64,000 nt of DNA. Source: Pseudomonas sp. AL03 (GTDB lineage: Bacteria; Pseudomonadota; Gammaproteobacteria; Pseudomonadales; Pseudomonadaceae). The notes below the pieces were generated by a model. The model was not told where the DNA came from. It was given only the letters and a program-made list of their open reading frames with translations, and did no database searches. Location: assembly GCF_029960815.1 (NCBI RefSeq), contig NZ_JASBRE010000011.1:1-64000 (forward strand), read 5' to 3'. Below, piece after piece: positions 56,384-64,000 of the stretch (position 1 is the stretch's first letter; each line of letters starts with the position of its first letter). Position numbers and translations under genes: made by a program.

Positions 56384-59008
56384 ATGGTTCAAGTTCGCAA
56401 ACTGGTGTTAGCAATAGCGGCCGCCTCGGCGCTGTCCTCCGGTATGGCGCATGCCCTCGGGCTCGGGGAATTGACCCTGAAGTCGACGCTGAACCAGCCT
56501 CTGGTGGCGGAAATCGAGTTGCTCGACGTCAAGGACCTCACTGCTGCTGAAGTGCTGCCGAGCTTGGCTTCGCCCGAAGATTTCGCCAAGGCCGGTGTCG
56601 ACCGCCAAGCGTTTCTGAATGACCTGACCTTTACCCCGGTGCTCAACGCCAGCGGTAAAAGCGTCCTGCGTGTGACGTCCAGCAAACCACTCTCCGAACC
56701 CATGGTGAAATTCCTGGTTCAAGTGATGTGGCCCAACGGTCGCCTGCTGCGCGATTACAGCGTGCTGCTCGATCCGTCCAAATTCTCGCCGCAAACCGCT
56801 GATGCGGCTGCGCAACCTGCACCGACGCAAACCGTCACCGCGCCAGTGACCGGCGCGACCGGGCCGACTCAATACACCACCACGCCGCGCGATACCCTGT
56901 GGGAAATCGCCGCAAAGGCGCGCAATGGCGGTTCGGTCCAGCAAACCATGCTAGCCATCCAGGCGTTGAACCCGGATGCCTTTATCGACGGCAACATCAA
57001 CCGGTTGAAAACCGGTCAGGTGCTGCGTTTGCCGGATCAGGCACAGAGCACCAGCCTGCCGCAACCGAAGGCTATTGCTGAAGTCTCTGCGCAGAACACC
57101 GCGTGGCGTCAGGGTCGTCGCTACGTGGCGAAGCCCGGGACCGGACAGCAGCAGCTCGATGCCACCAAACGCGGTCGCGGTGAAGGCACTTCGTCGCAAA
57201 CGGTGAAAGACAGCCTGAGCCTGGTCTCTGCCGAGTCCGGCAAGGCCGGAGGCAAAGGCGCCGCGGGTGATGCCAAGAACCTGAGCAACAAGCTGGCCGT
57301 GACCCAGGAAAGCCTCGACACGTCCCGTCGTGACAACGCCGAACTGAAAAGCCGCATGACCGATCTGCAAAGTCAGATGGACAAGCTGCAACGACTGATC
57401 GAACTGAAGAACAATCAACTGGCCAAGTTGCAGGCTGAAGGTGCCCCGGGCGCACCGGTGATGTCAGCCGAATTGGCGGCCAGCCCTGCGGCAACGCATG
57501 CGGACGCGGCTCCGGCGGCACCTGTAGCTGCTGCTGCGCCTGAGGCCACGCCGTCTCCGGTCGAGAAGCCAGTCGAGCCGACACCTGTAGCGTCCGAGGA
57601 TCAAAAATTCAACGAGCTGCTGACCAATCCGGTGCTGCTCGGCCTGGTGGGCGGCGGTGCGGTGGTTCTGCTGCTGTTGCTGCTGTTGCTGGCGCGTCGC
57701 CGCAAAGCCCAGCAAGAAGCCGATAAGCATTTGCGCATGGCTCGTGACTTGGCCGAGGAGCAGGACTTCTCCGCTGACCGCGACCTGCCGAAAAGCATCT
57801 TCGAAGACCTGGAAGTGCCGCCGCCGAGCGTGAAGCTCGCTACCGCGCCAACGACAACGCCTGCACCAGCCCCGGCACCGGTGATTGCGCCGGTGGTGAT
57901 AACCCCGCCGATCGCCGCGCCACTGGTATCGCCTGCTGCCGAGCGCGATGACGACGTACTGAGCAAGGCGCAGTCGCACATCACTGCCGGTCGTCTGAAT
58001 CAGGCGGCTGCCTTGCTGGAAGACGGGATCAAGCAAGAGCCGCAACGCAGTGACCTGCGTCTCAAGCTGATGGAAGTCTACGGTCAGCAAGGCGACCGCG
58101 ACGCATTCGTTGCCCAGGAACGCCAACTGGTGGCCAACGGTGACAACTTTGCTCAGGTCGAAAAACTCAAGAGCCGCTTCCCGGCCATGGTCATTGCGGC
58201 AGCCGGTGGTATCGCAGCTGCTGCGATCGCTGCCGAACTGGACGCGCAGTACGTCAAGGATCTGCTACTGGACGAGCCTGAAGTGCCGGCACCGGCAGTG
58301 CCCGATGATTTCGACAGCGCCTTCGATTTGAGCCTGGATGACCTGGAAACTGCCTCGCCGGCAGTGGTTGCACCAGAAGCAGAAGTAGAGGCAGAGCCCG
58401 TGTCTGCGGCTGAGCTGGACGAGTTTCCGTTGGATGACGACCTGAGCTTCGAGTCGGTGTTGCAGCAGCAGACCGACATCAAGGAAAACCTCGATGACCT
58501 GTCGGACTTTGACCTGGATATGGATCTCGGTGGGGACGCCTCGCCGGCGACCCTGGCCGAAGACGACTTCCTGTTGAGCCTGGATGACGGCGTCAAGGAC
58601 TTGGATTTACCTGGCGCTGAAGTGCCGGCTGTTCCCGAGGTAGCGCTGGACGATCTGGAGCTGCCAGCCGATTTCGACCTGTCGCTGGCTAACGAAATGG
58701 ACGCCCCTGACGTCCCGGATGCTTTCGCAGCCGAGCTGGATGACGTCAACGCCGAGCTGGATCGTCTGTCGCAGAGCATTGGCGAGCCGACCTTCACGGC
58801 GGAAGACGCTATGGCCTCCGCAGCTGACGAGCCGGAATTCGACTTCCTTTCCGGCACCGACGAAGTGGCTACCAAACTCGATCTGGCCCAGGCCTACATC
58901 GACATGGGCGACGCCGACGGCGCCCGGGACATCCTCAATGAGGTGGTGACCGAGGGGGACGACGGTCAGAAAAGCGAAGCCAAGGAAATGCTTTCGCGTC
59001 TGGCTTGA
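56384..59008 (+). CDS. fimV: FimV-type polar hub protein
   Basis: An 874-residue inner-membrane protein that organises cell-pole functions and type IV pilus activity in Pseudomonas. Domains: signal peptide (LAIAAASALSSGMAHA), an N-terminal FimV domain (LGLGELTLKSTLNQPLVAEI), a LysM peptidoglycan-binding domain near residues 165-215 (TTPRDTLWEIAAKARNGG), a coiled coil (NAELKSRMTDLQSQMDKLQR), a Pro/Ala-rich linker, a TM helix (LLGLVGGGAVVLLLLLLLL), then a long acidic cytoplasmic part with many DDL/SLDDLE repeats, a TPR segment and the conserved C-terminal domain (KLDLAQAYIDMGDADGARDI). FimV lengths vary; all key parts are present. Confidence 0.95.
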   Translation: MVQVRKLVLAIAAASALSSGMAHALGLGELTLKSTLNQPLVAEIELLDVKDLTAAEVLPSLASPEDFAKAGVDRQAFLNDLTFTPVLNASGKSVLRVTSSKPLSEPMVKFLVQVMWPNGRLLRDYSVLLDPSKFSPQTADAAAQPAPTQTVTAPVTGATGPTQYTTTPRDTLWEIAAKARNGGSVQQTMLAIQALNPDAFIDGNINRLKTGQVLRLPDQAQSTSLPQPKAIAEVSAQNTAWRQGRRYVAKPGTGQQQLDATKRGRGEGTSSQTVKDSLSLVSAESGKAGGKGAAGDAKNLSNKLAVTQESLDTSRRDNAELKSRMTDLQSQMDKLQRLIELKNNQLAKLQAEGAPGAPVMSAELAASPAATHADAAPAAPVAAAAPEATPSPVEKPVEPTPVASEDQKFNELLTNPVLLGLVGGGAVVLLLLLLLLARRRKAQQEADKHLRMARDLAEEQDFSADRDLPKSIFEDLEVPPPSVKLATAPTTTPAPAPAPVIAPVVITPPIAAPLVSPAAERDDDVLSKAQSHITAGRLNQAAALLEDGIKQEPQRSDLRLKLMEVYGQQGDRDAFVAQERQLVANGDNFAQVEKLKSRFPAMVIAAAGGIAAAAIAAELDAQYVKDLLLDEPEVPAPAVPDDFDSAFDLSLDDLETASPAVVAPEAEVEAEPVSAAELDEFPLDDDLSFESVLQQQTDIKENLDDLSDFDLDMDLGGDASPATLAEDDFLLSLDDGVKDLDLPGAEVPAVPEVALDDLELPADFDLSLANEMDAPDVPDAFAAELDDVNAELDRLSQSIGEPTFTAEDAMASAADEPEFDFLSGTDEVATKLDLAQAYIDMGDADGARDILNEVVTEGDDGQKSEAKEMLSRLA

Positions 59009-59024
59009 TTGATCGGTAAGGTGT

Positions 59025-59062
59025 AAACAAAACGGCAGCCCATTGAGGCTGCCGTTTTTGTT
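59025..59062 (+). terminator. Rho-independent terminator after fimV
   Basis: AAACAAAACGGCAGCC and GGCTGCCGTTTTTGTTT form a strong stem with A and T tracts. Confidence 0.9.
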
Positions 59063-59167
59063 TCTGTCCTGGGTGCCGGGCAGGGTACAAAAAGCACGCG
59101 CCTCTGGCGTCCCGGTCCGGCGGCCTTATAATGCCCGCCTTTGCGTACATCAGCAGGCTGTCACTCC

Positions 59168-60022
59168 TTGGCAAATATAGATAATCCGGCCGCCGAAATG
59201 GCGGCCGACGGTTTATTCCGGATCGCGTTGGGCGTTGAGTACAAAGGTTCGCGCTATCGCGGCTGGCAACGCCAGGCCTGCGGCGTACTCACCGTGCAGG
59301 AGACGCTCGAAAAGGCCTTGTCCAAAGTCGCCGATTCGCCCGTGTCGCTGCTCTGCGCCGGGCGTACGGATGCCGGCGTGCATGCGTGCGGCCAGGTGGT
59401 GCATTTTGATACTCAGGTCGAGCGCTCGATGAAAGCCTGGGTCATGGGCGCCAACATCAACTTGCCCCATGACGTCAGTGTCAGTTGGGCCAAGGTCATG
59501 CCGGCGCATTTTCATGCGCGGTTCAAGGCCATTGCCCGGCGCTATCGCTACGTGATCTACAACGATCAGATTCGTCCGGCGCACCTGAACGATGAAATCA
59601 CCTGGAACCACCGCCCGCTGGACGTCGAACGCATGGCCGAGGCGGCCCGGTATCTGGTCGGCACCCACGACTTCAGCGCCTTCCGCGCTGGCCAGTGCCA
59701 AGCCAAGTCGCCGATCAAGGAACTGCATCACCTGCGCGTCACGCGCCACGGCAAGATGATCGTGCTGGATATCCGTGCCAGTGCCTTCCTGCACCACATG
59801 GTGCGCAACATTGCTGGCGTGCTGATGACCATCGGTGCCGGCGAGCGCCCGGTGGAGTGGATGAAAGAGGTCCTGGAGAGCCGCATTCGCCGTTCCGGTG
59901 GCGTGACGGCGCACCCGTTCGGTCTGTACCTGGTGCAGGTCGAGTACCGCGACGAGTTCCAATTGCCCGAGCGTTACATCGGGCCGCACTTCCTCACCGG
60001 CTTCTCTGAACTTGACGGCTGA
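59168..60022 (+). CDS. truA: tRNA pseudouridine(38-40) synthase
   Basis: It converts U38-U40 to pseudouridine in the anticodon arm. The protein shows IALGVEYKGSRYRGWQRQAC, the catalytic Asp in LCAGRTDAGVHACGQVVHF, FHARFKAIARRYRYVIYND and FLHHMVRNIAGVLMTIGAGE. The start is uncertain: TTG at 59168 gives MANIDNPAAEMAADGLFRIA, ATG at 59198 gives MAADGLFRIA. An upstream TTG at 59141 is less likely. Confidence 0.93.
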   Translation: MANIDNPAAEMAADGLFRIALGVEYKGSRYRGWQRQACGVLTVQETLEKALSKVADSPVSLLCAGRTDAGVHACGQVVHFDTQVERSMKAWVMGANINLPHDVSVSWAKVMPAHFHARFKAIARRYRYVIYNDQIRPAHLNDEITWNHRPLDVERMAEAARYLVGTHDFSAFRAGQCQAKSPIKELHHLRVTRHGKMIVLDIRASAFLHHMVRNIAGVLMTIGAGERPVEWMKEVLESRIRRSGGVTAHPFGLYLVQVEYRDEFQLPERYIGPHFLTGFSELDG

Positions 60023-60085
60023 CGCCCTCGAACGCTTTTGTTACCATCCGGGACTTTCTCGGATATGCCTAGGGGTTCTATCGAC

Positions 60086-60715
60086 ATGTCGTCCGTTCGC
60101 AGCAAGATTTGCGGGATTACCCGCATAGAAGATGCGTTGGCAGCGGTCGAGGCCGGGGCCGATGCCATCGGGTTTGTGTTCTATGCCAAAAGCCCGCGGG
60201 CCGTGACGTTTCAGCAGGCGCGCTCGATCATCAAGGCGCTGCCGCCGTTCGTGACCACCGTGGGGTTGTTCGTCAACGCCAGCCGCTGCGAGTTGGGGGA
60301 AATCCTCGACGCCGTGCCGCTGGATCTGTTGCAGTTCCATGGCGACGAAACCGCAGCCGACTGTGAAGGCTGGCACCGCCCGTACATCAAGGCGCTGCGG
60401 GTCAAGGTCGGTGATGACATCGCAGCCGGTTGCGATGCTTATCCAACCGCCAGCGGTATTTTGCTCGACACCTATGTTGAAGGCGTGCCCGGCGGAACCG
60501 GCGAAGCGTTCGACTGGTCATTGATACCGCAAGGCTTGAGCAAACCGATCATCCTCGCCGGCGGCCTGACTGCGGCTAACGTCGCCGAGGCGATTGCCCG
60601 GGTTCGGCCTTATGCCGTGGACGTCAGCGGTGGGGTAGAGGCGAGCAAGGGCATCAAGGATCACGCAAAGATTCAGGCATTCATCAAAGCGGTACGTGAT
60701 GTGACGGCTGGCTAA
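60086..60715 (+). CDS. trpF: Phosphoribosylanthranilate isomerase
   Basis: It isomerises phosphoribosylanthranilate in tryptophan synthesis. The 209-residue TIM barrel has the catalytic Cys9 in [39 protein letters not shown], and the catalytic Asp region [20 protein letters not shown]. The ATG at 60086 aligns with the family N-terminus. Located between truA and accD as in other pseudomonads. Confidence 0.96.
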   Translation: MSSVRSKICGITRIEDALAAVEAGADAIGFVFYAKSPRAVTFQQARSIIKALPPFVTTVGLFVNASRCELGEILDAVPLDLLQFHGDETAADCEGWHRPYIKALRVKVGDDIAAGCDAYPTASGILLDTYVEGVPGGTGEAFDWSLIPQGLSKPIILAGGLTAANVAEAIARVRPYAVDVSGGVEASKGIKDHAKIQAFIKAVRDVTAG

Positions 60716-60900
60716 CTGCCGCCGTCCATAACTTCACTTGCACAAAGCAGGCACGGCTGAGGGTTTTTCGGGTTGTACGCAGGTCAGTTTTTCTGACCCG
60801 GCAATTCATCGATCATCGCCGCACACATGAATTTAGCTCAAGGGCATACGCGGGGCTGCGAACCAAAGCGTTCGGGCCGCCGGTACTGGAGAAAGAAAGC

Positions 60901-61821
60901 ATGAGCAACTGGTTAGTAGACAAACTGATCCCTTCGATCATGCGTTCCGAGGTCAAGAAGAGCTCGGTGCCTGAAGGTCTGTGGCACAAATGCCCGTCTT
61001 GCGAGGCTGTGTTGTATCGTCCGGAGCTGGAAAAGACCCTGGACGTTTGCCCAAAGTGCAACCACCACATGCGCATCGGCGCTCGCGCTCGTATCGACAT
61101 CTTCCTCGACGCTGAAGGCCGTGCCGAACTGGGCGCGGACCTGGAGCCGGTTGACCGTCTGAAGTTCCGCGACGGCAAGAAGTACAAGGATCGCCTGACC
61201 GCTGCGCAAAAGGCGACTGGCGAAAAAGACGCACTGATCTCCATGAGCGGCACTCTGCTGGGCATGCCGGTGGTGGTTTCGGCGTTTGAATTCTCCTTCA
61301 TGGGCGGTTCGATGGGCGCCATTGTGGGTGAGCGTTTTGTTCGCGCTGCCAACTACGCGCTGGAAAACAAATGCCCGATGATCTGCTTCGCCGCTTCCGG
61401 TGGTGCGCGGATGCAGGAAGCCCTGATCTCCCTGATGCAAATGGCCAAGACCTCCGCGGTACTGGCGCGTCTGCGTGAAGAAGGCATTCCGTTCATCTCC
61501 GTGCTGACCGACCCGGTCTACGGTGGTGTTTCCGCCAGTCTGGCGATGCTCGGTGACGTGATTGTTGGTGAGCCGAAGGCCCTGATCGGCTTCGCCGGTC
61601 CACGCGTGATCGAGCAAACCGTGCGTGAAAAACTGCCGGAAGGCTTCCAGCGCAGTGAGTTCCTGCTGGAACACGGTGCGATCGACATGATCATTCACCG
61701 TCAGGAACTGCGTCCGCGTCTGGGCAATCTGCTGGCACAAATGATGGGCCTGCCGACGCCGAAATTCGTCGCCGCGCCAATCGAACCCATCGTGGTCCCA
61801 CCGGTACCTGCCAACCTATGA
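60901..61821 (+). CDS. accD: Acetyl-CoA carboxylase carboxyltransferase subunit beta
   Basis: The beta subunit of the carboxyltransferase that makes malonyl-CoA. The 306-residue protein has a four-Cys zinc ribbon (Cys31, Cys34, Cys50, Cys53 in [11 protein letters not shown] and [10 protein letters not shown]) and the carboxyltransferase core [59 protein letters not shown] and [20 protein letters not shown]. Its stop overlaps the folC start (ATGA), as in E. coli. Confidence 0.98.
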   Translation: MSNWLVDKLIPSIMRSEVKKSSVPEGLWHKCPSCEAVLYRPELEKTLDVCPKCNHHMRIGARARIDIFLDAEGRAELGADLEPVDRLKFRDGKKYKDRLTAAQKATGEKDALISMSGTLLGMPVVVSAFEFSFMGGSMGAIVGERFVRAANYALENKCPMICFAASGGARMQEALISLMQMAKTSAVLARLREEGIPFISVLTDPVYGGVSASLAMLGDVIVGEPKALIGFAGPRVIEQTVREKLPEGFQRSEFLLEHGAIDMIIHRQELRPRLGNLLAQMMGLPTPKFVAAPIEPIVVPPVPANL

Positions 61822-63125
61822 CCCAACGTACCCTTGGCGAGTGGCTCGCCTACCTTGAGCAGTTGCACCCTTCGGCCATCGACATGGGCCTTGAACGCTC
61901 GCAACAGGTAGCGTCCCGCATGGGACTCGGCAAGCCGGCGCCTCGGGTGATTACGGTCACCGGCACCAACGGCAAAGGTTCCACCTGCGCATTCGTGGCG
62001 TCGTTGCTGCGTGCGCAGGGCCTGAAAGTGGGTGTCTACAATTCTCCGCACCTGCTGCGTTACAACGAGCGGGTGCAGGTCAATGGCGTCGAAGCCACCG
62101 ACGCCGAGCTGTGCGAAGCCTTTGCTGCAGTCGAGGCGGGGCGTGGCGACACTTCCCTGACGTACTTCGAAATGGGCACCCTGGCGGCGTTCTGGCTGTT
62201 TCAACAGGCAGGGCTAGATGCCGTGGTGCTGGAAGTCGGGCTGGGCGGGCGCCTGGATACCGTCAACGTCGTGGATGCCGACATGGCGCTGGTCACCAGC
62301 ATCGGCGTCGATCATGCGGACTATCTGGGCGATACCCGTGAGTCCGTGGCTTACGAAAAAGCCGGCATCTTCCGCCAGGGCGCGCCTGCGCTGTGTGGCG
62401 ATCTGAATCCTCCACAACCTCTGCTGGATAAAGCGCGCGAGCTCAATTGCCCGTTTTTCCTGCGTGGGCGCGATTTCGACCTCGGCATCACCGATCACAA
62501 CTGGCAATGGCGCGGTCTTGACGCTCAAGGGCATGTGGTCGAGCTGCATGATCTGCCGTTGCTCGATCTGCCGATGGAAAACGCCGCGCTGGCATTGCAG
62601 GCTTACTTGCTGCTCGGTTTGCCTTGGGTAGATGCACAGATTATTGAAGCGCTGATAGCGACGCGGGTGGTCGGTCGCCTTGATCGCCGTCAGTTCGACT
62701 GGCAGGGCAAGCGTCTGAATCTGCTGCTGGACGTGGGGCATAACCCTCATGCGGCAGAGTATTTGGCTCGCCGCTTGGCCAGCCAACCACCGGCTGGCAA
62801 GCGTCTGGCGGTGTTCGGATTGCTGGCGGACAAGGATCTGGATGGTGTTGTCGGTGAATTGAATGCTAGTGTCCAGCATTGGGCCGTCGCGCCGCTGGAT
62901 TCACCGCGAGCACGCCCGGTTGCCGATTTGCACGCGGCGTTGCAGAACCTTGGCGCCTCGGTAGCGTCCTATGGCAGCGTGGCCTCCGCCCTGGAGGGGC
63001 AATGCGCGCTGGCGACGAGCGACGACGAGATTCTGTTGTTCGGATCATTTTATTGTGTCGCCGAGGCCCTTGAATGGCTGGCCCGGCGCTCCACGGAGGA
63101 AGCGGCAAATGGCATTGCTGGATAA
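61818..63125 (+). CDS. folC: Bifunctional folylpolyglutamate/dihydrofolate synthase
   Basis: It adds glutamate to folates. The 435-residue protein shows the P-loop [75 protein letters not shown], and in the C-terminal domain [17 protein letters not shown]. Translationally coupled to accD by an ATGA overlap, and it overlaps the next gene by 17 bases. Confidence 0.97.
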   Translation: MTQRTLGEWLAYLEQLHPSAIDMGLERSQQVASRMGLGKPAPRVITVTGTNGKGSTCAFVASLLRAQGLKVGVYNSPHLLRYNERVQVNGVEATDAELCEAFAAVEAGRGDTSLTYFEMGTLAAFWLFQQAGLDAVVLEVGLGGRLDTVNVVDADMALVTSIGVDHADYLGDTRESVAYEKAGIFRQGAPALCGDLNPPQPLLDKARELNCPFFLRGRDFDLGITDHNWQWRGLDAQGHVVELHDLPLLDLPMENAALALQAYLLLGLPWVDAQIIEALIATRVVGRLDRRQFDWQGKRLNLLLDVGHNPHAAEYLARRLASQPPAGKRLAVFGLLADKDLDGVVGELNASVQHWAVAPLDSPRARPVADLHAALQNLGASVASYGSVASALEGQCALATSDDEILLFGSFYCVAEALEWLARRSTEEAANGIAG

Positions 63126-63780
63126 GGCATACAAACAGCGCATGGTTGGCGCCCTGGTTCTGGTGGCGCTGGCGGTGATTTTCCTGCCAATGCTGTTTTC
63201 CCGTCAGGATGAACAGCGTCAAGTGACGGTTGAAGCCCCGGCTGCGCCGCAAGCGCCTTCGATGCCGCAAGTGCAGGTCGAGCCGGTGGTGGTGCCTGAG
63301 CCGCAAGCGCTGCCTCAGGAGCCAGTGCCGAGTGATGATGAAATTGCTCAGCAAGAAGCGCCGTCGACAGCGATTGCCCCAAGTGTCCCGGTGGCGCCTG
63401 CGCCTGCGCCTGCCGCCAAGCCGGTCGCTCCGGCTCCGGCTCCTGTGCCGGTCACCAAGCCTACGACAGCGCCTAGCCAGCCGATTGCGGCCTCACCGGG
63501 CAAGCCGGACACGACTCAAAGCCGCGTCGATGCCAATGGCCTGTCGGTCAGCTGGTCGGTGCAACTGGCCAGTCTGTCTAGCCGTGCAAGTGCAGAAAGT
63601 CTGCAGAAATCCCTGCGCAGCCAGGGCTACAACGCCTACATCCGCACTGCCGACGGCAAGAATCGAGTGTTTGTCGGACCGCTGATCGAGCGCGCAGAAG
63701 CCGATCGTTTGCGTGACTTGTTGAGCCGCCAGCAGAATCTCAAGGGTTTTGTGGTGCGTTTCCAGCCTGAGCGTGGTTAA
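63109..63780 (+). CDS. SPOR domain protein (DedD-like)
   Basis: A 223-residue inner-membrane protein: short cytoplasmic N-terminus, TM helix near residues 12-32 (MVGALVLVALAVIFLPMLFS), a long Pro/Ala/Val-rich periplasmic linker (APAPAPAAKPVAPAPAPVPV), and a C-terminal SPOR domain (WSVQLASLSSRASAESLQKS, NRVFVGPLIERAEADRLRDL) that binds denuded glycan at the septum. Fits DedD in a folC-dedD-cvpA order. ATG at 63109 overlaps folC. Confidence 0.92.
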   Translation: MALLDKAYKQRMVGALVLVALAVIFLPMLFSRQDEQRQVTVEAPAAPQAPSMPQVQVEPVVVPEPQALPQEPVPSDDEIAQQEAPSTAIAPSVPVAPAPAPAAKPVAPAPAPVPVTKPTTAPSQPIAASPGKPDTTQSRVDANGLSVSWSVQLASLSSRASAESLQKSLRSQGYNAYIRTADGKNRVFVGPLIERAEADRLRDLLSRQQNLKGFVVRFQPERG

Positions 63781-63878
63781 AACTATCGCCCCGATTTGAA
63801 ATGCACTGACAATCGCGGCTTACCGATAAGCATGGGCTCTGCTAAAATGCGCCGCCTTATCCGTCTTTAGGCTGCACT

Positions 63879-64000
63879 GTGCCATTTACCTGGGTTGACT
63901 GGGCGATCGTTGCAATCGTCGCCATCTCCGCATTGATCAGTCTGAGCCGCGGCTTCGTCAAAGAAGCACTATCGCTGGTGACCTGGATCATCGCAGGAGT
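63879..64000 (+). CDS. cvpA: CvpA family membrane protein (partial)
   Basis: The frame from a GTG at 63879 reads VPFTWVDWAIVAIVAISALI followed by SLSRGFVKEALSLVTWIIAG and runs off the window. This is the N-terminal TM region of CvpA, required for colicin V production in E. coli and usually followed by purF. A TAAAAT -10-like sequence lies at 63843-63848. Only 40 residues can be seen. Confidence 0.85.
   Translation, partial: MPFTWVDWAIVAIVAISALISLSRGFVKEALSLVTWIIAG

Overview
The window is chromosomal DNA from a Pseudomonas of the fluorescens lineage. The evidence is the GC-rich codon usage, the gene orders lolCDE, rssB-rssC-tal-dusA, leuC-leuD-methyltransferase-leuB-asd-usg-fimV-truA-trpF-accD-folC-dedD-cvpA and uvrB/gltX-tRNA(Ala/Glu), and several copies of a short palindrome (CTTCGCGGGCAAG with its mirror) of the kind common in this group. 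Most of the window is conserved core genome. I found no CRISPR array, prophage, intact insertion sequence, rRNA or replication origin.

Layout. 0-14 kb: apbE lipoprotein, sthA, a glycerophosphodiesterase and a PilZ protein, then the LolCDE lipoprotein exporter, queF, DUF4404, a phosphonatase-like HAD protein, mlaA, rssB-rssC (control of RpoS stability), tal and dusA. 14-31 kb is the accessory part: a small unknown gene behind a hairpin-rich leader, pheC, an eroded copper locus (HMA chaperone with a CueR-type promoter, Met-rich periplasmic protein, small membrane protein, copD remnant), two divergent L,D-transpeptidases, an MptE-like protein, LysR and HAD pseudogenes, two c-di-GMP enzymes, a truncated DUF1254 gene, xthA, an arylamine N-acetyltransferase and a BrnTA toxin-antitoxin pair. 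31-45 kb: NCS2 permease, tRNA-Asn, aminotransferase, uvrB, an EmrB-like pump beside a broken EmrA gene, gltX, a tandemly duplicated tRNA-Ala/tRNA-Glu pair, a TetR operon and dusC. 45-64 kb: a 1094-residue PAS/GGDEF/EAL protein, a LysR regulator divergent from leuCD, leucine and aspartate-family biosynthesis, fimV, and the truA to cvpA cluster, cut off at the window end.

How the genes work together. Envelope maintenance is well represented: LolCDE, MlaA, two L,D-transpeptidases, the SPOR protein and FimV. Three proteins make or degrade c-di-GMP, and a PilZ protein could respond to it. The copper story is one of loss. Remnants of a copper-type sensor kinase and a cupredoxin are joined head to head at 7.8 kb, a copD tail survives at 18.4 kb, and a CueR-like promoter still precedes the HMA chaperone gene, with no cueR in the window.

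The least explained signal is at 15.2-15.7 kb: four inverted repeats in about 220 bases directly upstream of a small unknown gene, which may be an RNA leader or small RNA. Nothing here can be called a new system from sequence alone.
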